DNA from: Virgibacillus ndiopensis
Lineage (GTDB): Bacteria; Bacillota; Bacilli; Bacillales; Amphibacillaceae
Reading direction: 5' to 3'
NCBI RefSeq assembly: GCF_900187325.1
Contig: NZ_FZMZ01000006.1
Span: 248,001-312,000 of the forward strand
DNA length: 64,000 nt
The notes beneath the pieces are model-generated. The model searched no databases and was not told where the DNA came from. It was given only the letters and a program-made list of their open reading frames with translations. Below, piece after piece: positions 1 through 8,623 of this stretch. Every line of letters begins with the position of its first letter. Position 1 is the stretch's first letter. The position numbers were made by a program, and so were the translations under genes.

Positions 1-2088
1 TTCATTATTGAAAAAGAATGCTAGCACTGGACTCACATCTGATAATGGATGAGGAAACTGTACTTTATGGTAATCCCCCCATTGCCAAGCAGACATGTCA
101 TCACCATATTTTGCTGTTAACTGGTTTAGCGTATATTTTAAAGAGGTCTGCAGTATGTTTACTAGTCCGCCATTTTCTTGAATCCAAATGGAATTATTAC
201 CACTCCGCAAGATATTGTCTGTCGTTTGTCCACGACTTCCAAATAAATCCATAACATCTTCAGGTATCTCATCTTTATATAAAATTGCCTCTATTTCGTT
301 TAACCAATTTTGAAAAATTAGCGGTTGAGCTGCATCGACTTTATCTACGTAATTCCAATTTTTGAGTAGTTCTAATGCATGTTGCTCAACTGTCGATAGA
401 TCTGTCTCTTCTAAAGCATTCACAAAAATCGGCACAAATTCACGTGCTTGTAAATTTGTTTGATCCATTTGCAGATTCTGCATGTCTTCTATTGTAAAAT
501 CATCATCTGCTTCCAGAACCTCGGCAATACGCTCATATCGATACGGTTGTGCCCATACATTACTAATATGATAAGGGTAATCATCCCCAACTATTTTATT
601 ATTCGCCGTTGCAATAAATCCTTTTTCGGGATTAACAACTGTAGGGAGCTCATCAAATGGAATATATCCTTTCCAATCATTCTCCTTCTCCCATCCTTCC
701 ATCGGTAATAGTGCATCGTCATCGTCTTCATAGATGGGAATGTTGCCATTCGCTTTATAAGCAATTGTTCCATCGTTTGATGCAAAAATAAAATTTTGTG
801 CAGGCGCCAGGAATTTTTCCAACCCTTTTTCAAACTCATCCCAGTCCGATGCCTGATTGATTTCTAATATAGCTTCAAGCTCTGTCGTTGGTTCGAGTGC
901 TGTCCATCTAAGTGACATGGCAGTTTCCTTTGCACTTTCATTTGCAAAATCAGAGATAATTGGTCCATGACGGGTTTCAACAACCTGATAATCAATTGTT
1001 TCCCCATCCTTTACTTTAATTGGCTCATCAATTGCTACCGCCTTTTCCCATTTGCCTTCATATAAAAATTCGTCTGGATTATCTGGATTTCTTTTTTCCA
1101 GATAAAGCTGCTGTACATCGGGTCCTGTATTTGTAACACCCCATGCAATTGCGTCGTTATGACCGAGAATAATTCCGGGAACTCCAGCAAAAATAACGCC
1201 ACTAACTGTTAATTCAGGTGTTTTTAACTGCATTTGATACCAAATTGAAGGAGTTGCTAGTCCCAAGTGTGGGTCATCTGCCAAAAGTGGCAAGCCAGAC
1301 TTGGTTTTTTCTCCACTCACGACCCAATTGTTGCTTCCGTTAAAAGGATGAGGTATGACAGCCTGATCGAAACTGGACGCTACATCTATTTCATCTTCTC
1401 CAATAATAGTGGGCTTGTTTTCTGGATATTTTGGAAAAAGTTCATATGCTTTTTGCTTATTAAAGTTATTCAGTGCAAAGTAATTGAATGCTTGCTGCTT
1501 CCAATGACCACCTAAATCAAATGCCATATATTTACCGATTGTCAGTGAGTCGATGGGTGTCCATTTTGCAGGATCTGCCCCAATTAGTTTGAACTCTATA
1601 GGCAAACTATTATCTTCCTTTGCTTGCTTCATATATGTATTTACGCCATCGGAAAACCATTGTAAAACTTGTTTGGCTTGATCGGAATAAATTTTGTATG
1701 ATTCCTCCGCGGCTCGTCTCAAACCAAGCGTTCGAAAATATTTATCCTGATCAATAGCAACTTCCCCAACAACTTCACTTAACGTCCCAGAAGCCTGCCT
1801 GCGTGATAACTCCATTTGGAACATGCGACTTTGCGCTTGAATATATCCTTGTGCAATGTACAAGTCATGTTTATTTTCTGCTTTAATATGTGGAACACCA
1901 TTTTCATCTGTTATCACCGTTACTTCATTTTCAAGCATAGGCAGATCAATCGTGCCCTCAACCTGTGCCAGTGATTTATTTATGTATGCGTTTACAAAAA
2001 TGGCCGAGGCAGTTATTACTAAAAGCAGTATTCCAAATGTGAGAAGTAAAATTTTCTTTTTACTTCTTTTTTTCTTCGGTGTCTCCAC
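1..2088 (-). CDS. Penicillin acylase family protein (Ntn-hydrolase), 3' end outside window
   Basis: Probable secreted or membrane-tethered N-terminal-nucleophile amidohydrolase of the penicillin/cephalosporin acylase family, which cleaves amide-linked acyl groups (beta-lactams, acyl-homoserine lactones or other N-acyl compounds). I start it at a GTG with AGGAGG about five bases upstream; residues 1-12 are basic, followed by one hydrophobic segment (about 14-34). The family opening motif VITDENGVPHI is near residue 58. The autocatalytic cleavage site reads NGSNNWVVSG, giving Ser252 as the likely nucleophile, followed by PLLADDPHLG. The 696 codons seen are all open and the frame runs off the window at base 1, so the last part of a roughly 750-800 residue precursor is missing. 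Substrate cannot be told from sequence. The frame is easy to miss because of its GTG start. Confidence 0.9.
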   Translation of the reverse strand, partial: METPKKKRSKKKILLLTFGILLLVITASAIFVNAYINKSLAQVEGTIDLPMLENEVTVITDENGVPHIKAENKHDLYIAQGYIQAQSRMFQMELSRRQASGTLSEVVGEVAIDQDKYFRTLGLRRAAEESYKIYSDQAKQVLQWFSDGVNTYMKQAKEDNSLPIEFKLIGADPAKWTPIDSLTIGKYMAFDLGGHWKQQAFNYFALNNFNKQKAYELFPKYPENKPTIIGEDEIDVASSFDQAVIPHPFNGSNNWVVSGEKTKSGLPLLADDPHLGLATPSIWYQMQLKTPELTVSGVIFAGVPGIILGHNDAIAWGVTNTGPDVQQLYLEKRNPDNPDEFLYEGKWEKAVAIDEPIKVKDGETIDYQVVETRHGPIISDFANESAKETAMSLRWTALEPTTELEAILEINQASDWDEFEKGLEKFLAPAQNFIFASNDGTIAYKANGNIPIYEDDDDALLPMEGWEKENDWKGYIPFDELPTVVNPEKGFIATANNKIVGDDYPYHISNVWAQPYRYERIAEVLEADDDFTIEDMQNLQMDQTNLQAREFVPIFVNALEETDLSTVEQHALELLKNWNYVDKVDAAQPLIFQNWLNEIEAILYKDEIPEDVMDLFGSRGQTTDNILRSGNNSIWIQENGGLVNILQTSLKYTLNQLTAKYGDDMSAWQWGDYHKVQFPHPLSDVSPVLAFFFNNE

Positions 2089-2170
2089 AAAAACCTCCTG
2101 TGTTTGCAATAATATCTCCCCTTTTCTATTTACAGAACTAATTCGACATAGGATTAATAAATTCCTTTTT

Positions 2171-2233
2171 CTGGGACAGGTCCACTGTCCCAGTCAACTC
2201 TTATTGGGACATGGAACCTGACCCTCTGTCCCA
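2171..2233. repeat. GGGACA palindromic repeat, copy 1 (double)
   Basis: Two adjacent palindromic units: a 23-bp hairpin with arms CTGGGACAG/CTGTCCCAG at 2171-2193, then TGGGACATGG...CTCTGTCCCA at 2205-2233. The second unit lies inside the reading frame of the DUF4188 gene and supplies its C-terminal residues. Member of the dispersed family described in the findings. Confidence 0.85.
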
Positions 2234-2703
2234 TTTTTTAACCTTTTTCTGGCCGATATGCGTTCTGGTGTAATGGGGATATGCTTCATTGCTTTTCCAA
2301 GGCCGTAAAGGGGCATGTTTCCATATAGGGATTCGTAGTTTCCCTTTTTCAAATTATAGGTTTCATGATAGACTCCGACTGCATTGTTGTTTCCGACTTT
2401 CTTATTAAAATCCTTCCATGCAGTTAAATGTTTCTCTCCTTTCGCGTAAGCTAGCAGATCCTCTGCCCGGCGCCAATATTGAATCATGACTGTGGTTTTG
2501 AAACCAAAATAGTTTTCCATGGACAAAAAGCCTAACTCCTCTTTGTTCGTGTAAAGCTCCTTTATCATTGGCGGCATCGCAGTAAATACAGGTAGCCATT
2601 TATGCACTGCAAACCTTCTGTTAATCCGCATCCCAATAAGAAATACAACAATATCTTCATCATTCTCCGTCGTATAACGCCCAGTATAAATTTGCTTGGC
2701 CAT
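2194..2703 (-). CDS. DUF4188 domain-containing protein
   Basis: Conserved protein of unknown function of the DUF4188 family (opening IYTGRYTTENDEDIVVFLIGMRINR). I choose the ATG at 2703 because AGAGGTGG lies about seven bases upstream; the ATG two codons earlier is only one base from that site. It directly follows the padR gene (stop at 2706-2708), so the pair is almost certainly one transcript and this may be the PadR target. The last dozen or so residues (NGTEGQVPCPNKS) are encoded by a GGGACA palindromic repeat rather than by family sequence, so the original stop was probably lost when the repeat arrived. No membrane segment or signal peptide is visible. Function is not known. Confidence 0.8.
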   Translation of the reverse strand: MAKQIYTGRYTTENDEDIVVFLIGMRINRRFAVHKWLPVFTAMPPMIKELYTNKEELGFLSMENYFGFKTTVMIQYWRRAEDLLAYAKGEKHLTAWKDFNKKVGNNNAVGVYHETYNLKKGNYESLYGNMPLYGLGKAMKHIPITPERISARKRLKNGTEGQVPCPNKS

Positions 2704-2705
2704 AC

Positions 2706-3260
2706 TCATTCCACCTCTTTTGAAATTTGTTTAATCGTGGTATCGCACCACTCTATGGCTGCCATTGTCACTCGCTTTCCATAGTCTAACGTGATCAACC
2801 AGTACGTTGAATCCCGTTTGTTGTGCTCGAACGTAGAAATCATCTGTTCAATACCGCTGTAAGTCTGATAGCGCTCCTCTAATTTTTGTTTGTAATCCTG
2901 CAGCTGTGATAATGTATTTTCTTTAGACTGATGGCGTCCAAAAAATAATTTAAGCAGAACCTCGTTTCGTTCCACAGGTGCTTGCTCAATAGGCTTCTCT
3001 AGCCAATTTTTTAGGACCTCCTCTCCTTTTTGAGTAAGGTAATATTCTTTTCGATCTGGCTTACCTTCCTGCGATGAAATGCTGACTGTTGCTAATTCTT
3101 CATCCACAATGAGCTTTAGTGTCGGATAAATCTGTCCATAACTTATCTTCCAGAAATGTTTTAAACTATTATCGATTAATTGCTTGATTGCATATCCAGA
3201 CTTGCAATCAGTTGTTAAAATTCCAAGAATTGCGTAGGTTGTATGGTTATATTTTTTCAA
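2706..3260 (-). CDS. PadR family transcriptional regulator
   Basis: Winged-helix regulator of the PadR family. Residues about 1-85 hold the DNA-binding domain (TYAILGILTTDCKSGYAIKQ, then YGQIYPTLKLIVDE), and residues about 90-180 match the helical Vir_act_alpha_C dimerisation region (RNEVLLKLFFG). A GTG at 3269 is possible, but AGGGTGG is best placed for the TTG at 3260, giving MKKYNHTTYAILG. The next gene (DUF4188) starts at its stop, so they form an operon. A palindrome of 8-bp arms lies about 25 bases upstream of the start and is a likely autoregulatory site. PadR repressors typically respond to small phenolic or drug-like ligands; the ligand here is unknown. Confidence 0.85.
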   Translation of the reverse strand: MKKYNHTTYAILGILTTDCKSGYAIKQLIDNSLKHFWKISYGQIYPTLKLIVDEELATVSISSQEGKPDRKEYYLTQKGEEVLKNWLEKPIEQAPVERNEVLLKLFFGRHQSKENTLSQLQDYKQKLEERYQTYSGIEQMISTFEHNKRDSTYWLITLDYGKRVTMAAIEWCDTTIKQISKEVE

Positions 3261-3283
3261 AAGGACCACCCTATCTATATGAT

Positions 3284-3302
3284 ATATATCTTTTAGATAT
3301 AT
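3284..3302. promoter_or_regulatory. Palindromic operator upstream of padR
   Basis: Perfect inverted repeat ATATATCT-TTT-AGATATAT located 24 bases upstream of the PadR start. Its AT-rich, tightly spaced palindromic form resembles operators of PadR-like repressors, so autorepression is inferred. Confidence 0.55.
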
Positions 3303-3708
3303 TATACGTCAAAAGAAAGCTTTTGAAAAGATTTTATTTTGTGTAGAGATAAACGGAAAGAAAGAGGATTAGGTTTTTCTTTCATGTTAATTGGTACAAA
3401 GAACCTATCCTAATCCCGCCCTTTCTCCTATTCTTTTTAGTTTATGTTAGGACAAACGATTCATTTTTTGAATTATCTGATTTGTGCGACATAATATGAC
3501 ACCATTTTTTATTAGAAACTATTATACTCTCGGTAGAAAAGAATAGATTACATATATTACGGACACCTACAGAAGCAATGAAAAATCTTTACAAAAAAGG
3601 AGTGAGCAGCTTTACTACTTAAAGATATGCATGATGGATGTATGTACTAGCTAAGAAAGATGCTTAATGGCTTGTGAGAAATGCTATTTTCCAAAGGAGG
3701 AAAAACCA
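3303..3708. other. Intergenic region upstream of nagZ with possible promoter
   Basis: About 400 bases without a gene. A GGATTAGGTT/AACCTATCC imperfect inverted repeat lies around 3365-3413. A candidate sigma-A promoter is TTGAAT (3468-3473), an 18-base gap and TAATAT (3492-3497); a second candidate is ATGACA (3496) with TATTAT. Either would leave a leader of roughly 170-210 bases before the nagZ-like gene. Nothing else is recognised. Confidence 0.4.
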
Positions 3709-5763
3709 TTGAAACAGCGACGTTTACTAGCAATTCTATCGATAATCTTGCTAATGTTATCGTTTCCGCAATTCAGCTTGGCTAATGAAGGTGGTTCATC
3801 ACCTGCCAATGGTAAAGGTGAGAATGATAATCATGATGCAATTACCGAAATTATGGATGACATGACAATCGAAGAAAAGGTAGGTCAGCTTTTTATTGTT
3901 CATGTTTATGGTAAAACACCTACAGATGCAAATTATGAAGATACCAATTTACGGATGGATCGGGGCGGAAAAAACTTTAAAGAGGTAATTGAGAATTATC
4001 ATGTTGGTGGTGTTATTTATTTTAACTGGACCGATAATATCGGCACACCGGTTGATACTGCCCAAGTGAATGCCTTGTCAAACGGATTGCAGGATATTGC
4101 AATGGATCAAGATAATTCTATTCCTTTGTTTATTTCAACCGACCAAGAGGGTGGAATTGTTCAAAGGATTAAAAGTCCGGGAACAGTTTTCCCTGGAAAC
4201 ATGGCAATTGGAGCTACTGGTTCTGAAGAATATGCAACTAACACGGCAAGTATTCTTGGTAATGAATTACGTAGTCTTGGAATTAATATGAATTTTGCCC
4301 CTGTTCTTGATGTTAATATGAATCCCGATAATCCGGTTATCGGTGTTAGGTCACTTGGTGAGGATCCTAATTTGGTATCACGATTAGGAGTTGCACAAAT
4401 TAAAGGCTATCAGGAGCAGAATATCATTGCTTCCGCAAAACATTTTCCGGGTCACGGTGATACAGCCGTTGACTCTCACTATGGCTTACCAATTATTGAC
4501 CATGATCTTGAAACACTGCATGAGATTGATTTAAAACCTTTCCAGGCTGCAATAGATGCCGGAATTGATTCGATTATGACGGCACATATAGTTGTTCCTG
4601 CTCTTGATGATTCTGGACTGCCGGCAACTCTTAGTAAACCGATTCTTACTGGTTTACTAAGGGAAGAAATGGGATATGACGGGTTGATCATTACAGATAG
4701 TCTTGGTATGTCCGGCGCAAACGTATACCCGCAGGATCGTGTTCCTGTTGAAGCGTTTAAAGCGGGAGTCGATATTTTATTAAATCCACCAAATGTTGAG
4801 GTTGCCTATAATGGTGTGCTTGATGCAGTACAAAGTGGTGAAATTAGTGAGGAACGATTAGATGAATCAGTTTATCGAATTCTATCAGCCAAACTGGAAA
4901 AAGGATTGTTTGAAGATCCATACACGAGTCCAGATGCAATAGAGAATATTGGTACCAACGAGCATTTGCAAGCGGCGGATGAGATTGCTGAGAAAAGCAT
5001 TACTCTCGTACAGAATAATGATTCAATACTGCCATTACAGCAGGATTCAGCGAACGTTCTTGTGACTGGACCAGGTGCAGCACAGCCAGATTTACTGTCA
5101 AATCTATTGAATGAGAAAGGTTTGATGTCAACCAGTTTTGCAACAGGTACAAGTCCAACACAAGATCAGATTAATGAAGCGGTCCAGAAAGCGGAAGAAG
5201 CTGATAAAGTCATTGTAACAACGTATACAGCGAATACGAATGAAGAGCAACAGCAACTAGTTGAACAAATTCAGAGTACTGGAAAGCCGGTCATTGTTGC
5301 AGCACTCCGCAATCCATATGATCTGATGGAATTCCCTGAAGTAGATGCCTATATCAGTACGTATAGTTATCTCGATGTTTCTGTTCAAGCCCTTGCCAAG
5401 GTGATTGCTGGGGACGTTAATCCTTTTGGTAAATTACCTGTAACTATTCCAGGGGTATATGAACTGGGCCATGGGCTGGATTATGTTGATACACCTCTAA
5501 GTGCAAATGGGATGCAATCGCTTATCGAACAGTTAGATGAAATGGGAGAAATCCTGAGTGATAAAGCTAAACACATGTTAACGGTTCATTTAACTGCAGT
5601 AAACCAATTTGAAGAGAAGGAATTGTCAGAAAAAGTAGTGAAACATATGGAAGGCTTTAAGTTAATGCTTGAGCAGTACAAGGAAAATGATGCGATATCT
5701 GCTAAAGCATTTAGTTACCTGGAAACAGAATCTGATCGATTGCTTGAATATTGGTCGAACTAA
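3709..5763 (+). CDS. nagZ: Secreted beta-N-acetylglucosaminidase (GH3, NagZ/YbbD-like) with C-terminal FIMAH module
   Basis: Exo-beta-N-acetylhexosaminidase of glycoside hydrolase family 3, expected to remove GlcNAc from the ends of muropeptides or glycan strands outside the cell. The start is set at the TTG at 3709, six bases after AAAGGAGG; the ATG upstream lacks a ribosome binding site. A signal peptide (LLAILSIILLMLSFP...SLANE) follows. The GH3 signature KHFPGHGDTAVDSH gives the Asp255/His257 acid-base dyad, and ITDSLGM gives nucleophile Asp330. A second Rossmann-like domain occupies about 400-595 as in B. subtilis YbbD/NagZ. Residues about 602-683 form the extra C-terminal FIMAH-type module shared with four neighbours (KHMEGFKLML core, ending LLEYW). 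The TapA-like gene begins 18 bases downstream, suggesting cotranscription with the matrix genes. Family assignment is firm; secretion and role are inferred. Confidence 0.92.
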   Translation: MKQRRLLAILSIILLMLSFPQFSLANEGGSSPANGKGENDNHDAITEIMDDMTIEEKVGQLFIVHVYGKTPTDANYEDTNLRMDRGGKNFKEVIENYHVGGVIYFNWTDNIGTPVDTAQVNALSNGLQDIAMDQDNSIPLFISTDQEGGIVQRIKSPGTVFPGNMAIGATGSEEYATNTASILGNELRSLGINMNFAPVLDVNMNPDNPVIGVRSLGEDPNLVSRLGVAQIKGYQEQNIIASAKHFPGHGDTAVDSHYGLPIIDHDLETLHEIDLKPFQAAIDAGIDSIMTAHIVVPALDDSGLPATLSKPILTGLLREEMGYDGLIITDSLGMSGANVYPQDRVPVEAFKAGVDILLNPPNVEVAYNGVLDAVQSGEISEERLDESVYRILSAKLEKGLFEDPYTSPDAIENIGTNEHLQAADEIAEKSITLVQNNDSILPLQQDSANVLVTGPGAAQPDLLSNLLNEKGLMSTSFATGTSPTQDQINEAVQKAEEADKVIVTTYTANTNEEQQQLVEQIQSTGKPVIVAALRNPYDLMEFPEVDAYISTYSYLDVSVQALAKVIAGDVNPFGKLPVTIPGVYELGHGLDYVDTPLSANGMQSLIEQLDEMGEILSDKAKHMLTVHLTAVNQFEEKELSEKVVKHMEGFKLMLEQYKENDAISAKAFSYLETESDRLLEYWSN

Positions 5764-5781
5764 AGTAAAGGAGGATCCAGA

Positions 5782-6264
5782 ATGCTTCGGCAGTCAGAAA
5801 AGGTAAGAGAAGCAACAAGTTTATATGCGAGCATTTTATTTCGAATCCTCGCTGTCGCGTATCTAACCTTTTTACTAGCTTATTGGCTTAGTTCACCAAC
5901 AAACGCCTATTTTATCGCTACGTCAACTTATCATGACACATTAACTGTGAAAAATAGTTTTGGTGATAGCAATTTAGATGGCAAACAAACGAGCGGGAAA
6001 GAATCACCCAAGAAAAATGAAGAAAAGGATTCACAACAGAATTCAGAGGATGAAGTTGAAGAAGGATCAGCAAATAAAGATGATCATCATAAAGCTAAAG
6101 GTGATGATGACGAGCAACAATCTGAGCAAAATAATAATACTGTACAGGAATCTAATCAATCATCCGAGATGGACAAAACAACTGGTAATACAGAAAAAGA
6201 TAAAGAAAGTCCAAACCATACAGATCCAACTGATACTAATAATGAATCAAAGAAAACGAGTTAA
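5782..6264 (+). CDS. TapA-like SipW-dependent matrix protein with acidic/polar tail
   Basis: Small exported protein resembling the TasA-anchoring protein TapA in layout, not in clear sequence identity. Residues about 15-42 form a hydrophobic segment ending in SPTNAYF, the T-x-A-Y-F pattern found at SipW-cleaved signal peptides, followed by a short region (IATSTYHDTLTV) and a long low-complexity tail rich in K, D, E, N, Q, S and T that runs to the stop. AAAGGAGG precedes the ATG. It lies 18 bases after nagZ and 21 bases before a TasA paralogue, a nagZ-tapA-tasA order not seen in B. subtilis. A frameshifted relative lies at 12585-12984 next to sipW. Likely role: surface anchor or nucleator for the fibre protein encoded next; inferred from context. 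Confidence 0.7.
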   Translation: MLRQSEKVREATSLYASILFRILAVAYLTFLLAYWLSSPTNAYFIATSTYHDTLTVKNSFGDSNLDGKQTSGKESPKKNEEKDSQQNSEDEVEEGSANKDDHHKAKGDDDEQQSEQNNNTVQESNQSSEMDKTTGNTEKDKESPNHTDPTDTNNESKKTS

Positions 6265-6285
6265 AAATGTTGAGGAGGAAATAAA

Positions 6286-6873
6286 ATGGGTTTAAAAAAG
6301 CAATTGGGTATGGGAATAATGTCTGCAGCGCTCGGATTATCGTTGATTGGCGGGGGGACGTATGCATTTTTCAGCTCCAGTGAAACAACCAATAACACCT
6401 TTGCCGCAGGAACACTTGATTTAGCTGTTGAACCTACAACATTAATTGAAGTGGAAAATCTTAAACCGGGTGATTGGGTAATTCGCGATTTTGAATTGCA
6501 AAATAGTGGAACATTGGACATTGAAAAAGTGACATTGAACACAAACTATGATGTTACAGATACAAACGGTGACAATACAGAGGATTTTGGAAAATATATT
6601 GAAGTGGAATTTTTATATAATGCGGACAAGCTAGATGAGGTTATTTATAAAACTACACTGGATCAATTGAAAGAGATGAGTCCAGAGGCCATCAATGAGC
6701 ATATCTTTTATCCAAATTTTGGTGAGAAGGGTTTACCAGCTGGTTCTTTGGATGACTTTGTCGTGAAGTTTAATTTTGTGGACGATGGTCAAGATCAGAA
6801 CCAATTCCAAGGCGATTCACTACAATTAGAATGGACATTTAATGCACAGCAAACAGCAGGAGAAGAGAAGTAA
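6286..6873 (+). CDS. tasA: TasA/CalY (camelysin) family fibre protein, paralogue 1
   Basis: Biofilm-fibre or camelysin family protein. The N-terminus MGLKKQLGMGIMSAALGLSLIGGGTYAFFSSSE is a typical SipW-type signal peptide (GGTYAFF), followed by NNTFAAGTLDLAV, the start of the TasA beta-sandwich. The core contains LKPGDWVIRDFELQN and FQGDSLQLEWTFNAQQ, both family hallmarks. Length (195 residues) is shorter than B. subtilis TasA and close to camelysin. A strong GAGGAGG site precedes the ATG. Close paralogue of 11339-11926 on the opposite strand; both presumably depend on the single SipW at 11951. A GC-rich hairpin just downstream may let this gene be expressed more strongly than the following namZ. 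Confidence 0.92.
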   Translation: MGLKKQLGMGIMSAALGLSLIGGGTYAFFSSSETTNNTFAAGTLDLAVEPTTLIEVENLKPGDWVIRDFELQNSGTLDIEKVTLNTNYDVTDTNGDNTEDFGKYIEVEFLYNADKLDEVIYKTTLDQLKEMSPEAINEHIFYPNFGEKGLPAGSLDDFVVKFNFVDDGQDQNQFQGDSLQLEWTFNAQQTAGEEK

Positions 6874-6881
6874 TCATCTAT

Positions 6882-6910
6882 GAGGGGAGGGGTTATACAA
6901 GCCTCCTCTT
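6882..6910 (+). terminator. Hairpin between tasA and namZ (probable attenuator)
   Basis: Stem GAGGGGAGG / CCTCCTCTT with an 11-base loop (contains G-U pairs), followed by AGTTTTG. The weak T run suggests partial read-through, which would set a high tasA to namZ ratio within one transcript. Confidence 0.5.
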
Positions 6911-6950
6911 AGTTTTGTCCTACTAATTATTAATATAAGGAGGCTCTACC

Positions 6951-8480
6951 ATGAAAAAATGGTATGTTGTGTTGTTCACTATGTGTTTCATGCTGTCCTC
7001 AATAACCATTATTTTAGCTAGTGAAAAAGAAACTGGTAAAAAGAATAGTAACAATAACGATCAGTTTCAGCTCGGTGTAGAGGTTTTACTTAATGAGCAA
7101 TTAAATGCATTAGAAGGTAAAAATGTTGGACTGATAACGAATCCAACGGGTGTTGATCAGGGGTTAAACAGCATTGTAGATACATTACACAATCATGAGG
7201 GTGTTAATCTCGTTGCACTTTACGGTCCTGAACATGGAGTACGTGGAGGGGCACAGGCAGGTGAAGGTGTAGACTTTTATATTGATGAAAGAACGGGCTT
7301 ACCTGTCTACAGCTTGTATGGTGATACGAAAAAACCAACACCGGAAATGTTAGAAGGTGTGGATGTGCTTTTGTTTGACATTCAAGATGTTGGGGCACGA
7401 TTCTATACTTATATTTACACAATGGCCTACGCGATGGAGGCTGCCGCTGAAAATGATATTGAAATAATTGTACTGGATCGTCCAAATCCAATTTCGGGTT
7501 TAAATGTACAAGGGCCAGTACTTGATCCAGATTACTCTTCATTTGTTGGACTTTATCCAATTCCACAACGCCACGGAATGACAGTTGGGGAATTGGCATT
7601 ACTATTCAATAAGGAGTTTGATATTAATGCAGATCTTAACGTTATTGAAATGAATGGATGGGATCGGTCCATGTATTATGACGATACGCCACTAGAATGG
7701 GTGCTGCCATCACCGAATATGCCAACATTAGATACGGCTCTTGTATATCCGGGAGCTGCTTTGATTGAAGGAACGAATGTATCTGAAGGTAGGGGAACAA
7801 CGAAGCCGTTTGAATTAATTGGAGCACCATTTATTACAGGTGAGGATCTGGCTGAACAACTCAATGCCGCTGACTTACCTGGAGTCCGGTTCAGGGCTGC
7901 CTACTTTACGCCGCAGTTTTCCAAGCATGCTGGTGAACTTTCTGGAGGGATTCAAATCTATGTAACCAATCGGGAAAGCTATGACTCTATCGAGACAGGA
8001 CTTACGATCGTTAAGACCATTCATGATATGTATCCGGATGATTTTGAATTTCGCGCAGAAAACAGTGCCGGTGTTTCCTTCTTTGATAATTTAATCGGAA
8101 ATGGATGGGTACGTGAGAAAATTGAAGAAGGTGCATCTATTGATGAAATAACAAGCAGGTGGCAGGAAGATCTCCAAGCATTTAAGGATGTAAGGAGAGA
8201 GTATCTGTTATACACCGTTCGTACGGAAGATATAAAGACAATCGTAACGTCATTAGAAGAAAGTGGAGATATCCTAGATGATAACGCCGCACATGCGCTT
8301 GAGCTGCATTTATCTGCTGTAAACCAGTACGAAAAAAAGAATCAAGCAGACAAAGTGATCAAGCATATGAATGGTTTTAAAGTGCTAATAGATTCCCAGA
8401 AAGAAAATGAATTGATTACAAAAAACGCTCACGAAATGCTTCAGGCTAAGGCGGATGCCATGATTAAAATTTGGGAGTAA
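6951..8480 (+). CDS. namZ: Exo-beta-N-acetylmuramidase (NamZ/YbbC, DUF1343, GH171) with C-terminal FIMAH module
   Basis: Member of the DUF1343 family, whose B. subtilis representative NamZ (YbbC) releases MurNAc from the non-reducing end of peptidoglycan fragments. A signal peptide occupies about residues 1-25 (VLFTMCFMLSSITIILA). The conserved core runs about 40-425: LGVEVLLNE, GLITNPTGVD, ALYGPEHGVRG, LFDIQDVGARFYTY, VLDRPNPI, and EGTNVSEGRGTTKPFE. The final 80 residues are the FIMAH-type module (HLSAVNQYE, KVIKHMNGFKVL, ending MIKIW), absent from the B. subtilis enzyme. The gene sits between TasA and the AmiE-like gene; NagZ, NamZ and AmiE act as a set in muropeptide breakdown. No MurP or MurQ transporter and etherase genes are present in this window, so the fate of released sugars is unknown. 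Confidence 0.92.
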   Translation: MKKWYVVLFTMCFMLSSITIILASEKETGKKNSNNNDQFQLGVEVLLNEQLNALEGKNVGLITNPTGVDQGLNSIVDTLHNHEGVNLVALYGPEHGVRGGAQAGEGVDFYIDERTGLPVYSLYGDTKKPTPEMLEGVDVLLFDIQDVGARFYTYIYTMAYAMEAAAENDIEIIVLDRPNPISGLNVQGPVLDPDYSSFVGLYPIPQRHGMTVGELALLFNKEFDINADLNVIEMNGWDRSMYYDDTPLEWVLPSPNMPTLDTALVYPGAALIEGTNVSEGRGTTKPFELIGAPFITGEDLAEQLNAADLPGVRFRAAYFTPQFSKHAGELSGGIQIYVTNRESYDSIETGLTIVKTIHDMYPDDFEFRAENSAGVSFFDNLIGNGWVREKIEEGASIDEITSRWQEDLQAFKDVRREYLLYTVRTEDIKTIVTSLEESGDILDDNAAHALELHLSAVNQYEKKNQADKVIKHMNGFKVLIDSQKENELITKNAHEMLQAKADAMIKIWE

Positions 8481-8504
8481 AGGTAACATTGGGAATCTCT
8501 GATA

Positions 8505-8532
8505 AGGAAATCGGCTACATTGTCGATTTCCT
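8505..8532 (+). other. Stem-loop in namZ-amiE spacer
   Basis: Perfect 9-bp stem AGGAAATCG / CGATTTCCT with a 10-base loop and no T run. It lies 45 bases before the terminator and may be an RNA stability or processing element; role unknown. Confidence 0.45.
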
Positions 8533-8577
8533 ACCCTTTGAAAAGGAGCAGGCTTTATTCAAGTGCTTTTAACCTTT

Positions 8578-8603
8578 AACCCCTTTGAATGCAAAGGGGT
8601 TTT
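8578..8603 (+). terminator. Rho-independent terminator upstream of amiE
   Basis: Perfect 10-bp stem AACCCCTTTG / CAAAGGGGTT with loop AATG, followed by a short T run. It overlaps the upstream in-frame ATG at 8585, which supports the amiE start at 8624. Confidence 0.75.
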
Positions 8604-8623
8604 CTAATTATGGGAGGAAAAAC

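Noticed and set aside
1-2088. Several plus-strand frames (18-254, 460-708, 1267-1515, 1856-2221)
   Set aside because: All are antisense to the penicillin acylase gene, whose GTG start and catalytic motifs are clear.
3398-3404. Match to the SinR heptamer (GTTCTTT on the minus strand) upstream of the matrix locus
   Set aside because: A single 7-base match is expected by chance in an AT-rich window; no paired or repeated boxes were seen.
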